Numbered from the stretch's first letter, positions 21,606 through 30,088 are shown. The stretch is DNA of 64,000 nt from Microbacterium sp. CGR2 (GCF_003626735.1 NZ_RBHX01000001.1:1860001-1924000); one strand, 5' to 3'. The notes: a model not told the origin generated them from the sequence alone. A program made the numbers and translations.

Positions 21606-21953
21606 GATCTTCCTCCTCTCGGGTACCTTAGGGCAGCGCGAACGCGACCGACGCTCGGGCGCGTTCGTTTGCGGGCGGGGGGTCGAGACTGGCAATCAGT
21701 ACTGTGTCGTCGACACGCCAGAGCAAGCGCGGAGGACTATCTCGAAGACCGCGGAGGATCGCGTTTCCAACCCTCTCCCGCGGGCTTCGGAATGTAGGGG
21801 ACGAACGAGTTTCACGAACAACCCACAGACAGGCTGAAGAAGGGCTCCGCATCTGCGGAGCCCTTCTTCGTGCGTCGGACACCTCCGTCCCACAATGATG
21901 CGTTCGGTCTGATCGTTTCCGTGGTCGAGCGACGTCGTTCATAGACTGGGTCG
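21606..21953. other. 348-base gene-free stretch upstream of the HEPN-like gene
   Basis: It holds the leader and promoter of the leftward HEPN-like gene, an 8-bp perfect inverted repeat (CGAACGCG at 21639-21646, CGCGTTCG at 21660-21667) that would fold in that leader, and the terminator hairpin at 21836-21869. I see no further gene or RNA gene in it. Confidence 0.6.
21836..21869. terminator. Strong terminator-like hairpin
   Basis: GAAGAAGGGCTCCGCA (21836-21851) and its exact complement (21854-21869) form a 16-bp arm pair with a very short loop, A-rich before and T-rich inside, so it can work in either direction. No gene ends immediately before it on the plus strand. Confidence 0.75.
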
Positions 21954-22445
21954 ATGCGAGCGCTCACAGAAGCTGAAGTCCGTGCGTCGTTCGTCAACGC
22001 CGACGACGATCAGCTGCGTGTGATGCAGATGCCGCACGATTTCCTCCTGGTCGATTGGGACTATCTGGACTTCTTCGCCTGGCGTGATCCGGGGGCGGGC
22101 GATCGTGGTTACGTGCTCGTCCAGAACCAGGGCGGGGTCATCGGTGTGGTTCTGCGTGCAACCGGACCGGGGCGCGGGCGTTCGGGCATGTGCAACGTCT
22201 GCCGTACCATGCAGCCGGGCAATCAGGTGGGGCTTTTCGCTGCCCGGCGTGCCGGTGAGGCGGGACGGCGGGGTGATTCGGTCGGCACCTACCTGTGCAC
22301 TGATCTGTCCTGCCATGAGAATGTGCGGCTGGCTCACCCGCTCGCTCCGAACGAGGTCCGTCCTGCGGGCCAGGTCGACTTCCGGCTCGACGGGACCCGA
22401 CGGCGGATGGAGGCCTTCGCCTCCCGGGTCTGGGCGCAGGACTGA
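21954..22445 (+). CDS. FBP domain protein (treble-clef zinc finger, EF-G-binding/fibronectin-binding type)
   Basis: The 163-residue protein has the FBP C-terminal treble-clef zinc finger: MCNVCRTM supplies two Cys and YLCTDLSCHENVR two more. The family is annotated as fibronectin-binding or, in other bacteria (FusB), binds elongation factor G and helps ribosome release under fusidic acid. Which holds here cannot be told. No clear Shine-Dalgarno precedes ATG 21954; TAGACT lies just upstream, so the mRNA may be leaderless. Confidence 0.85.
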   Translation: MRALTEAEVRASFVNADDDQLRVMQMPHDFLLVDWDYLDFFAWRDPGAGDRGYVLVQNQGGVIGVVLRATGPGRGRSGMCNVCRTMQPGNQVGLFAARRAGEAGRRGDSVGTYLCTDLSCHENVRLAHPLAPNEVRPAGQVDFRLDGTRRRMEAFASRVWAQD

Positions 22446-22491
22446 TCGCGGTTACGCTGGACCCACACGTCCCATGCTCGAAGGAGAAGCC

Positions 22492-23292
22492 ATGAGCGAT
22501 GCCGTCCTGTTCACCGTCGAAGAGGGGATGGCTCGGCTCACGCTGAACCGCCCGGCCCGGCTCAACGCATTCAACGCGGATCTGGCACATGCGTGGAAAG
22601 ACGCCACGGCCGAGGCGACCACGCGTCCCGATGTGAAGGCGATTCTGATCGACGCGTCAGGGCCTGCTTTCTGTGCGGGCGGCGACGTGATCGACATGGC
22701 GACGACGATGGGTGGATCCGGAAGCGAGATCGCCGCGCTCGCCGAGGTGATCAATGCCGGTATCCGCTCCCTCACCGAATCCGCAGTCCCGGTCGTCGTC
22801 GCAGCGCACGGGACGACGGCAGGCGGTGGCCTGGGCATCATGCTGGCGAGCGACTACGCCGTCGTCGGGTCGCGTTCCCGGATCGGCAGCCTTTACGCGA
22901 ACATCGGCCTGACTCCGGACCTGTCCGTGACGGCACAGCTCGCCCACGCGGTGGGTCAGCGCCGGGCTCTTCAGCTCGTCCTGCAGGATCGTCTGCTGAC
23001 CGCTGAGGAATCGGTGGATTGGGGACTCGTTGCCGAGACCGTCGAGGGGGCGGATGCTGCCACCGAGGCGGAACTCGTGCGCGCCCGCGGGGAGGAGATC
23101 GCCCGGTTCTGGTTGGCCGGGGCCGCACATGCCTACGGGCAGGCGAAGCGTCTGATCCGCTCGCGGCCGGAGCGATCGTTCGCCGAGCAGCTGAGCGAGG
23201 AGGCGCGGTCGATCGGGGCGGCACTGGAGACCCCGGATGCGCGGGCGCGGGTCGCCGCCTTCGCCGCAGCATCCGCCAAGAAGGCCGGCTGA
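22492..23292 (+). CDS. Enoyl-CoA hydratase/isomerase family protein (crotonase fold)
   Basis: This 266-residue cytosolic enzyme starts at ATG 22492 after AAGGAG. The two oxyanion-hole segments are present: FCAGGDV and GTTAGGGLGI. The usual catalytic Glu region is replaced by NIGLTPDLSVTAQL, which resembles PaaG-type isomerases (Asp in the pocket) more than classical hydratases. It probably acts on an enoyl-CoA in fatty acid or phenylacetate breakdown; the substrate is not predictable. It stands alone after the FBP gene. Confidence 0.88.
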   Translation: MSDAVLFTVEEGMARLTLNRPARLNAFNADLAHAWKDATAEATTRPDVKAILIDASGPAFCAGGDVIDMATTMGGSGSEIAALAEVINAGIRSLTESAVPVVVAAHGTTAGGGLGIMLASDYAVVGSRSRIGSLYANIGLTPDLSVTAQLAHAVGQRRALQLVLQDRLLTAEESVDWGLVAETVEGADAATEAELVRARGEEIARFWLAGAAHAYGQAKRLIRSRPERSFAEQLSEEARSIGAALETPDARARVAAFAAASAKKAG

Positions 23293-23408
23293 CCTCTCCT
23301 CCACCGATGGTGAAGCGACAAGGATTTTCCTCAGTCTCTTGGATGACGGGGGGAACCCGCCTCCCGCGTGCCAGGATGAAGGCATCGCCGCTCAACGAGA
23401 GGACTACT

Positions 23409-24410
23409 GTGTCCCATTCTGAACTCTCCCCGCAACAGTCGACGCAGGGGGACAACAAGAACATGTCGCTGCTCATCCGAGGAGCGATCTGGATCGCGAT
23501 CGGCGCATTGATCGCTGCCGCCCTGGTCTGCGTCGTCTGGGTGCTGATCGGCGACCAAGACGGCCTGATCGGTCGAGCGTTCCTGACGATCGTGCTGCTG
23601 GCAGCATTCGCGGGAATCGCGATCCTCGAAGCAGGACTCGCGCCCAACAGGCCGGACTGGCTTGCTCTCGCCAGCATGGTGACGTGGATCGTCGCCCTCC
23701 TCGTCGGCGCGGTGAAGATCTGGCTGCCCGAAGACGACGGCTACTTCTCCGGCGCCGAGAGGTTCTTCCAGCTCCTGCTGGTCATCGGCATCCTGCAGCT
23801 GGCCCTGTTGCACGTACGGCTCTTCACGCCGGCCGCGAAGCGTCACGTCACCACCTTCACGCGTGTCATCTACATCGTGACGCTCGTGTTCCTGGCCGGG
23901 CTCGTGGGCCTGCTCGTCTTCTTCCTCTCCTTCCCCCAGAGCTTCGACTACGGCGAGCTGTATTGGCGCATCGTGGTCGCCCTGACGATCCTGGCCGCCG
24001 TCGGAACCACGCTCATCCCGCTGCTCAACGCACTCTTCGCGCCGAAACGCCCGAGGAACGCGTCGCCGACGATCGCCGCCGCGCCCGCCTGGCCCACCTA
24101 CGCCGACGGCATCACACCTCTTCCTGCGCTCCCGGACGCCACACCCGACTGGAACGCGTACTACACCGGCTACCCGAGCATCCCCCAGCCTCAGCAGTCA
24201 CTTCCGGTCGCGCCGCAGGGGCGGGTCGCGCCGCAGGCACAGGCCGCTCCGCACACGCCTCCGGCGCCTGCTGCGCCTCAGGGGTTCGCAACCCCGCAGG
24301 CAGTCCCAGCAGCCGCCGAGCAACCGGCGCCGCCACAAGCCGACTCCTGGTCGTTCCCGCCGCCTCCTCCCGCACCGCAGCCGCCGGCCCCTCACCACCC
24401 GGCGCCGTGA
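23409..24410 (+). CDS. Six-helix membrane protein with a Pro/Ala/Gln-rich cytosolic tail
   Basis: The 333-residue product starts at GTG 23409 with GAGAGG upstream. Six hydrophobic segments are visible between about residues 22 and 215, such as IWIAIGALIAAALVCVVWVL and VIYIVTLVFLAGLVGLLVFF. The last 110 residues are low-complexity (APQGRVAPQAQAAP, PPPPPAPQPPAP). No transporter or enzyme motif is seen. The next gene, an inositol-phosphatase-like enzyme, starts with GTG overlapping this stop codon, so the two are translationally coupled. Confidence 0.75.
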   Translation: MSHSELSPQQSTQGDNKNMSLLIRGAIWIAIGALIAAALVCVVWVLIGDQDGLIGRAFLTIVLLAAFAGIAILEAGLAPNRPDWLALASMVTWIVALLVGAVKIWLPEDDGYFSGAERFFQLLLVIGILQLALLHVRLFTPAAKRHVTTFTRVIYIVTLVFLAGLVGLLVFFLSFPQSFDYGELYWRIVVALTILAAVGTTLIPLLNALFAPKRPRNASPTIAAAPAWPTYADGITPLPALPDATPDWNAYYTGYPSIPQPQQSLPVAPQGRVAPQAQAAPHTPPAPAAPQGFATPQAVPAAAEQPAPPQADSWSFPPPPPAPQPPAPHHPAP

Positions 24411-25201
24411 CCCTCGAACTCGAGCTTCGTGATCTCGCCACGCAGATCGCGAAGGAGGCGGGCGAACTGGCGCGGAGACGTCGGCACGAAGGCGTGCATC
24501 TCGCGGCCACCAAGTCGACTATGGCCGACATCGTCACGGATGCAGACCGCGAGGTAGAAGCGCTGATTCGAGCCCGCGTCGACGCAGCGCGACCGGATGA
24601 CGGATTCCTCGGAGAAGAGTCGGCCGCCGAGCCGGGAAGCAGCGGCATCACGTGGGTGGTCGACCCGATCGACGGCACGGTGAACTACGCCTACGGCATG
24701 CCCGCCTACAACGTGAGCATCGCGGCGGTACGCGGAACGCCGGATCCGGCGGCGTGGGAAGCGCTCGCCGGGGCTGTCAACGCACCGGCGCTCGGCGAGA
24801 TGTTCACGGCCGCTCGTGGTCACGGCGCCTGGCTGGGGGAGACTCGCCTCGCGGTGACATCCGACACGCCGGCCGGTGCGCTCCTCGCCACGGGGTTCGG
24901 GTACGACCCGTCCACCCACGACGGTGACATCGCGACTGTGCGTCAGGTGATGCCGATGGCGCGGGACTTGCGGCGGTCGGGCTCGGCGGCCCTTGACCTC
25001 GCCTACGTGGCGGCTGGCCGCCTCGACGGCTACTTCGAGCGGGGCCTCAGCCCGTGGGACTTCGCCGCGGGGGCGCTCCTCGTCACCGAAGCGGGCGGAA
25101 GAGTCTCGCGCCTCGACGCGGACTCGCCTCGGCCGATGCTGATCGCCGGGGGAACGCAGGTGCATACGGACTTGCTCAAGCGCCTTGACAAAAACCTCTG
25201 A
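24407..25201 (+). CDS. Inositol monophosphatase family protein
   Basis: The 264-residue Mg-dependent phosphatase carries all three family motifs: GEES (near residue 69), DPIDGTVN with Asp86 and Asp89 as metal ligands, and WDFAAGALLVTEAGG near the C-terminus. Likely substrates are inositol-1-phosphate or histidinol phosphate (HisN-type); sequence alone does not decide. The GTG start at 24407 overlaps the membrane protein stop by four bases. Confidence 0.92.
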   Translation: MTLELELRDLATQIAKEAGELARRRRHEGVHLAATKSTMADIVTDADREVEALIRARVDAARPDDGFLGEESAAEPGSSGITWVVDPIDGTVNYAYGMPAYNVSIAAVRGTPDPAAWEALAGAVNAPALGEMFTAARGHGAWLGETRLAVTSDTPAGALLATGFGYDPSTHDGDIATVRQVMPMARDLRRSGSAALDLAYVAAGRLDGYFERGLSPWDFAAGALLVTEAGGRVSRLDADSPRPMLIAGGTQVHTDLLKRLDKNL

Positions 25202-25320
25202 CCGACTCATGGCATTCTCAGGCGGATCCGGGTAGGGTTTATCCGATCGTTACTTTCATCCCCCGAAGATGGAAGTCGCCCCAGCGCCTCTGAGTTTGAC
25301 GCACGACCGAGAGAAACGTT

Positions 25321-26673
25321 TTGCCCTTCGAGAATTTCCAGGCTGCCCCTGTGCCCACGCGCCGGTCAAGCCGACTCCGCACTGCGGCCTCTGAGGCCCC
25401 CGCGGCGGGAACGACCGAGCCGACCCTGACGGCCGAGTCCATCGTCGCTCTCGCTGCGGTCGCTCCCCTTTCCCGTCGTGCCGCCCGGCAGCGGCTGACC
25501 GTCGACGCGCCCATCGCTGACGCTCCGCTCGCGCGGGTCGACGATGCTCCTGCCGACATCGTCGCCGAAGCATCCGATGCGCCCCTGGCGACCGAGAAGG
25601 TCGAAGAGCTCGTCGAGATCACCGAGGAGATCTCCGAGTCGACCGCTGCACCGGAATCCGTCGTGTTCACCGGCCCGATCGAGATGCCGGCAGGCCCGGC
25701 CGCGCAGGCTGCGGACGCCGAGGCAGCCGACCACTCGACCGCTGACGCCAGGAACGACTCAGACGCCTTCGACCGCGCGTCACGTGCGTTCCGCGCCATG
25801 GGCTCGGCGTCGACAGCACCAGCCTTCACCGCATCGAGCGCCTCCTCCGCACCGGAAGAGGCCGACGAAACCGCCGCAACGGCCGAAACCGACGAGTCCG
25901 GCACGGCGTCGCATGTCGCCCCGCGCCGTCACCGTGGCACGCGCAAGTTCCTCGCCTTCGGCGCAACGGTCGGTGTCATGAGCCTCGCCGGTCTCCTCGC
26001 CGTCTCGATGACCCTCCCCGCCGAAGCTGTCGCCGCGGCTCAGGGCCCGGGCGCCGTCGCGGCCATCTCGCTCACGACCGCGTCCGCTGCGGCCGCGCAC
26101 GGTGCTGGTGAAGACGAGATCCAGGCATTCGTCGCTCCCTCCGGTGTCGAGAACGAGTCGCTCGCGCGTTCCGACGACTTCAGCACCATCTCGCTCGTCG
26201 AGGTCGCCGCCGAACAGGGCATCAACTACTCCAACGAGATCTTCACGAACGACCCCGAAGCTGCGATCCAGTGGCCCTTCCTGGTCGGTGTCGGCATGAG
26301 CTACGGCTACGGGATGCGCAGCGGACGCCTCCACGAAGGCATCGACTTCGTGCCGGGCAACGGTGCTCCCATCCAGGCCATCGCCGACGGTACCGTTCGC
26401 ACAGCGACCGAGCAGGGCGGCGCCTTCGGTGTGACGGTCTACATCGACCACATCATCGACGGCCAGAAGATCACCAGCCACTACTCGCACATGCAGTACG
26501 GGTCGCTTCAGGTGAAAGATGGCGACACCGTGAAGGTCGGCGACATCGTCGGCAAGACCGGAAACACCGGCCGTTCCTACGGCGCACACCTGCACTTCGA
26601 GCTCATCGTCAACGGTTCGACCATCGATCCGATGCCCTGGCTCAACAAGAACGCCGGTCGGTACTCGTACTGA
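25321..26673 (+). CDS. M23 family metallopeptidase (LytM-type peptidoglycan hydrolase)
   Basis: The 450-residue protein starts at TTG 25321. A long low-complexity Ala/Glu-rich cytosolic region is followed by one membrane segment at about 210-235 (FLAFGATVGVMSLAGLLAVS). The C-terminal 130 residues are the LytM domain: HEGIDF gives His338 and Asp342, HLHFE gives His423 and His425, the zinc ligands and catalytic residue. It is probably anchored in the membrane with the peptidase outside, where it cuts peptide cross-links during growth or division. Only the catalytic domain is typical of the family. Confidence 0.93.
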   Translation: MPFENFQAAPVPTRRSSRLRTAASEAPAAGTTEPTLTAESIVALAAVAPLSRRAARQRLTVDAPIADAPLARVDDAPADIVAEASDAPLATEKVEELVEITEEISESTAAPESVVFTGPIEMPAGPAAQAADAEAADHSTADARNDSDAFDRASRAFRAMGSASTAPAFTASSASSAPEEADETAATAETDESGTASHVAPRRHRGTRKFLAFGATVGVMSLAGLLAVSMTLPAEAVAAAQGPGAVAAISLTTASAAAAHGAGEDEIQAFVAPSGVENESLARSDDFSTISLVEVAAEQGINYSNEIFTNDPEAAIQWPFLVGVGMSYGYGMRSGRLHEGIDFVPGNGAPIQAIADGTVRTATEQGGAFGVTVYIDHIIDGQKITSHYSHMQYGSLQVKDGDTVKVGDIVGKTGNTGRSYGAHLHFELIVNGSTIDPMPWLNKNAGRYSY

Positions 26674-26741
26674 CCACCTTGATTTCATGAGGACGCCACT
26701 GTGATGGTATTCTCGTGTGGTTGCCCCGAGAGGGGCAGCAC

Positions 26742-26813
26742 GCCCCGATAGCTCAGTGGCAGAGCACTTCCATGGTAAGGAAGGGGTCGTCAGTTCAATC
26801 CTGACTCGGGGCT
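26742..26813 (+). tRNA. tRNA-Thr (anticodon GGT)
   Basis: A 72-base cloverleaf with acceptor strands GCCCCGA and TCGGGGC, D-arm AGCTCAGTGGCAGAGC, anticodon stem CTTCC/GGAAG around ATGGTAA (anticodon GGT), and T-arm GTCAGTTCAATCCTGAC. CCA is not encoded. tRNA-Met follows after 34 bases. Confidence 0.95.
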
Positions 26814-26847
26814 CGCAGCATTCTTCTCACGCAGACGTATGCCTCGC

Positions 26848-26921
26848 GGCAGGGTAGCTCAGCTGGTTAGAGCGCACGACTCATAATCGTGAGGTCGCGG
26901 GTTCAAGCCCCGCTCCTGCTA
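26848..26921 (+). tRNA. tRNA-Met (anticodon CAT)
   Basis: A 74-base cloverleaf: acceptor GGCAGGG/TCCTGCT with G-U pairs at both ends, D-arm GCTCAGCTGGTTAGAGC, anticodon loop CTCATAA, and T-arm GCGGGTTCAAGCCCCGC. CCA is not encoded. It is complete. Its 3' half from the anticodon loop onward is repeated at 31150, which marks it as the integration site of the island. An elongator tRNA-Met is likely, though a tRNA-Ile with modified CAT cannot be excluded. Confidence 0.95.
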
Positions 26922-26958
26922 CAGACGTAAGCCCCCGGTTCTCCGGGGGTTTTGTCGT
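26879..26958 (+). repeat. Left attachment-site repeat (attL) of the tRNA-Met island
   Basis: These 80 bases are identical to 31150-31229. They run from the tRNA-Met anticodon loop through its 3' end and the downstream terminator. After one mismatch both copies continue TCGGGG. Distance between copies is 4271 bases. Confidence 0.95.
26931..26953 (+). terminator. Terminator of the tRNA-Thr/tRNA-Met unit
   Basis: CCCCCGG (26932-26938), loop TTCT and CCGGGGG (26943-26949) are followed by TTTT. An identical copy lies in the right repeat at 31202-31224. Confidence 0.9.
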
Positions 26959-26994
26959 GTCGGGGGAAGCTTGTTCAAGCTTGATTGGCGGGAT

Positions 26995-27013
26995 GTGCCG
27001 GTTCTGTGCCGGT
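26995..27013 (+). repeat. Tandem TGTGCCGGT motif inside the left island end
   Basis: GTGCCGGTTCTGTGCCGGT here matches 31025-31042 at the other island end in 17 of 18 bases. It lies 37 bases inside the left attachment repeat and may be an arm-type recombinase binding site. A perfect AAGCTTG/CAAGCTT palindrome lies nearby at 26967-26982. Confidence 0.55.
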
Positions 27014-27087
27014 CAGCGTTGGATGTTTGACTTGAGCGAGGTCGGTGTCGGTGTCGGGGGAACCCAGGTGAGGGCCCGGACACAAAC

Positions 27088-27909
27088 CTAGGCTGGGCTC
27101 GGGGGCCGACGATGACTCGGTGTCTCGGCCGCACGCTCCTCAAACTTCGAGACGGAAGCGTCGAAGGCCGCCACCGCGGTCCGCAGCAGTGCGCTTGACA
27201 CGGCCCAGGAGGTAGTGGCGTATCGGAGATGCTCGCTCGCACCTTCTATCGAGGCGAGGTTGAACGACATCCTGGCGACGGCAGAGTTCCCATGAGCGAG
27301 CGACGACGTCTGTCGCCAGGCAGCCAGGATGGTTGGTTGGGGCATCGCGGGGAGTCGGCGCTGAACGTCGATAATCATGGCAGTGCGCGTGGGGCGCGGA
27401 TGATCAACTGAGTCCTGATTCAGACCCTTGATTCTGTTTTTGTCTGCTTCGAGTAGCGCGAGCATCGAAGCCTTTTCGTCACTCGCATCAGTGCCGACTT
27501 CGGCCGCGAAGTCGGCTGCGTCGTTCTGCTCCCACCATGTCCACCTCAGGGACCTGAGAGCCCGCCTCGCCAGTGTGCCCGGTTGCTGCAGCCATAGCGC
27601 AGTCACCGCGCCCTCAAGTGCTCCACGAACGAGCGAATGGCCCGCGTATCGGGTGGGGGTATCAGTGTCCTTCATGGCATCGGTGTAGGTCAAAAGGTGA
27701 TTTGCTGCGACTTGCAATTGGAAGCGGGTCTGATGGCTCATGGGCATTGTCGAGGTCAGGCCGTCCGCGCGCTTCAACGTCCCACCTTCGATGGGCGTCA
27801 CCGAGAGTACGCGCTTGTGCATCGCCGGGATAATCGCGCACAAACGAATATGCTCGGCGCGCCCATGAGCCTCCAAGCTTGGGCTGGCTCTGACACCGGA
27901 CTCTGGCAT
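27088..27909 (-). CDS. Island protein of unknown function, predicted helical
   Basis: The leftward frame gives up to 273 residues from ATG 27909; internal ATG codons near 27820 and 27747 are possible starts and no strong Shine-Dalgarno favours any. The region from about residue 55 is helical and Ala/Leu-rich (SLVRGALEGAVTALWLQQPG, WRQTSSLAHGNSAVARMSF). The segment SLAHG within a helix recalls HEPN-like or DUF5677-type proteins, but the RNxxxH motif is not present. It is transcribed away from the other island genes. No function is assigned. Confidence 0.6.
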   Translation of the reverse strand: MPESGVRASPSLEAHGRAEHIRLCAIIPAMHKRVLSVTPIEGGTLKRADGLTSTMPMSHQTRFQLQVAANHLLTYTDAMKDTDTPTRYAGHSLVRGALEGAVTALWLQQPGTLARRALRSLRWTWWEQNDAADFAAEVGTDASDEKASMLALLEADKNRIKGLNQDSVDHPRPTRTAMIIDVQRRLPAMPQPTILAAWRQTSSLAHGNSAVARMSFNLASIEGASEHLRYATTSWAVSSALLRTAVAAFDASVSKFEERAAETPSHRRPPSPA

Positions 27910-28228
27910 GTACTACTCATATCAGGTGATCGGTGTAGCGGCGGAGTAGGTCTTCAGGTCCAAGCTGGATCCACAGCAGGCCAAGCGGCAGAGCTGATCA
28001 ACACTAAGTCTCGCTAGAACCTCGCTTGTGGGGTGCTATGAGTTGGTTCTCCCGGCCCACGTCGGTGTGCCTTCGAAGCGAGAGGTGGCTGTGAGAACTT
28101 TCTCTACTCGTTCAAGGCCGGCCTTCGGCCGGATGGCGAGCACGGCTTGCGGTGCGTCCGGTCCTCGCTCCGCTGCGGTCCGGGCGCTCCTCGGCCGTGC
28201 TTGCCATCGACTGCCTTAGACTCTCCCC
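27910..28228. other. 319-base gene-free region with nested inverted repeats before the sce7726-like gene
   Basis: No gene is seen. Structures: CCGGCC/GGCCGG around TTC at 28118-28132, and a 12-base inverted repeat with one mismatch (28135-28146 with 28194-28205) that encloses a further pair (28155-28161 with 28180-28186). Together they end 23 bases before the sce7726-like start. TAGACT at 28217-28222 could be a -10 box for a leaderless start. A structured RNA or regulatory element is possible. Confidence 0.5.
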
Positions 28229-29101
28229 GTGCCCACCTCCGATCCGCGCGCTCTGGCCGCCGCATTCTCCCCTGCAGTGTTCAAAGCGCTGGCGGGGGCA
28301 GAAGTCGGCAGCGCGGCTGGGCGGGTGGCTCGGCTGCTTGGGCCCGATGAGCCAACTTCGACTGTGCTCGCTGATGCTTTTGAGGCAGCACACGCTCGCC
28401 TTCTCTCCACCTATCCGAGTGAGTATGCGTTTAAGAACGAGATCATTTCAAAGATCATCGTCGGTAAGCACTCGCCATCCACAGCCTCAGCCCTGCTCGA
28501 GCAGCCGATGGGGTCATCGGTCGCCGATGTGCTGATCCTCAACGGAACATCGACTGTTTACGAGGTGAAGACCGATCTGGATTCCTTCGCTCGGTTGCCG
28601 ACGCAACTCGCGGACTACAGCCGTCACGCTGAGCATGTGTACGTAGTTGTTTCCGAACGACGGGTGGAGTCAGCAGAGCGCATCGTCCCAGGAACTGTCG
28701 GCGTTCTAGCGCTCCGTCGACGCGGCTCCCTATCTGTCGTTCGCTCGGCCGTATCGAACCTGGCGAATCTGCTCCACGCTGACCTCTTCCGTCTCCTACG
28801 AACGGGTGAAGCAAAGTCGCTTATCTTTAGGTTGACGGGATATAAGTCAGGAGTCGCCTCTGGCCTTGCGCGTGCAGAGATGTACGAGATCTTCACCACA
28901 CTTCCTCGTGAACAAGCGCATGCTGCGACCGTCGCAGAACTCAAGGGGCGCGGTCTCAGCGCTCGAAGGCTGGTTACCAGCAGTGCTTTCCCGCCAAGTC
29001 TTCGGGCGCTGGCATATGGAAGTGAGCTTTCGGCGATCGGCACTGCACGCCTTGAGCAACGGCTGTCACTGCCTGTGGAGGCGGTGCTCTCCGCGATTTG
29101 A
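28229..29101 (+). CDS. sce7726 family protein (PD-(D/E)xK nuclease-like)
   Basis: The 290-residue protein starts at GTG 28229 without a Shine-Dalgarno sequence. Residues 58-140 read like a PD-(D/E)xK nuclease core: Glu71 in a helix, Asp100 in VADVLILNG, Glu112 and Lys114 in YEVKTD, and Gln126-Tyr130 in QLADY, the QxxxY motif known from Cas4/RecB-type nucleases. The C-terminal 100 residues are helical. It resembles the sce7726 family, which occurs beside sce7725; function of the family is not established to my knowledge. The sce7725-like gene begins 51 bases later. A defence nuclease is inferred from motifs and island setting. Confidence 0.8.
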   Translation: MPTSDPRALAAAFSPAVFKALAGAEVGSAAGRVARLLGPDEPTSTVLADAFEAAHARLLSTYPSEYAFKNEIISKIIVGKHSPSTASALLEQPMGSSVADVLILNGTSTVYEVKTDLDSFARLPTQLADYSRHAEHVYVVVSERRVESAERIVPGTVGVLALRRRGSLSVVRSAVSNLANLLHADLFRLLRTGEAKSLIFRLTGYKSGVASGLARAEMYEIFTTLPREQAHAATVAELKGRGLSARRLVTSSAFPPSLRALAYGSELSAIGTARLEQRLSLPVEAVLSAI

Positions 29102-29152
29102 CGCGGAGGCTCGGCTAGGCCATCATGAGGCCAGTCGAGCAATGGAGCCCTT

Positions 29153-30088
29153 ATGTACTTCCCGTACTTGTACAGTCGTCAGGCCGAACTGAACGCGGTT
29201 TTTGACGTCTGTTCCAATTTCGGCTCCCCTCAGCGCATCTTCCCACTCATCGAGCCGGTCGAGCCAGCTGCAAAACTGATGTCCACCCTGACCGACCTTA
29301 AGTCAAAGGCTATGGCCGCGTACGTCATCGTGAACCCGCACCAGGGCAAGCTCTCAAAGTCGGCGGTCGCAACGGCTTGGCAGAGCGACTTCGCAGCAAC
29401 GCTGGCCGATCCGGCGGTGGTCTACCCGACATTCAAGGAGACGGCAGCCACGACTCTCAAGGACATTGCGAGTTTCGTCGCCGCCTACCCAGGGCGCAAG
29501 ATCGGCATCGTGCTGGCAACGAGCAAGCTCGCTCCCGGGGATCTTGCGAAGGCTCTTTCTGGTTCGGACTACACCGTCTTTTTCCTCGCGACTGCGAGCT
29601 CTGCGAACTATCTCGCTGCGCTAGGGCCCGCCCGAACAGTCGACGTGAGTGACAACTTCCGCAGCGAAGCCCGGAACAAGGACTACTCCGGCGAGGAGTG
29701 GCTCGGAAACAATCACACGTCATGGAGTGCAGCGGGTCGCCGCGGCTTCTCCGACTTCACCATGCTCCCCGGGACTTACAAAGACGGAGGCGGACCGGTT
29801 GGAGCGATCGCGATTCATCTAACATATGCGCTCGGTTCCGATCTCTGGATTCAGCACTTTATTTCGACTACTGATGAGCAGACTGATCCGCAAGCGACCA
29901 AATTCAAGGAAGTTCTGGGGGACATCCAGCGGCAGCGAGCGGTGACGCAGTCTCGCTTTGAGCTCTCTCCAGGACTTAGTAGCTACGAAACGCAGCGTGC
30001 TTCGGGGAACTACACGAATCTCTCCGGAAATAAGCGTCAGCAGGTTTCGCACCACATACACACTGTCGCGAAGCATCTCGGGCTATAG
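29153..30088 (+). CDS. sce7725 family protein (beta-protein-like)
   Basis: The 311-residue protein starts at ATG 29153 with GGAG five bases before. The N-terminus MYFPYLYSRQAELNAVFDV is characteristic of the sce7725 family, related to phage-type beta proteins, with alternating strands and helices (RIFPLIEPVE, AAYVIVNPHQGKL, VVYPTFKE) that suggest a barrel fold. No catalytic motif is certain. It follows the sce7726-like gene on the same strand and likely shares its mRNA. Base composition is clearly lower in GC than the chromosome. The partnership suggests that one supplies nuclease activity and the other sensing or control, which is speculation. Confidence 0.82.
   Translation: MYFPYLYSRQAELNAVFDVCSNFGSPQRIFPLIEPVEPAAKLMSTLTDLKSKAMAAYVIVNPHQGKLSKSAVATAWQSDFAATLADPAVVYPTFKETAATTLKDIASFVAAYPGRKIGIVLATSKLAPGDLAKALSGSDYTVFFLATASSANYLAALGPARTVDVSDNFRSEARNKDYSGEEWLGNNHTSWSAAGRRGFSDFTMLPGTYKDGGGPVGAIAIHLTYALGSDLWIQHFISTTDEQTDPQATKFKEVLGDIQRQRAVTQSRFELSPGLSSYETQRASGNYTNLSGNKRQQVSHHIHTVAKHLGL

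Noticed and set aside
16919-21869. tRNA-Tyr as attachment site of a second island
   Set aside because: I looked for a copy of the tRNA-Tyr 3' end downstream and found none; the best stretch near 21770 matches only 12 of 20 positions.
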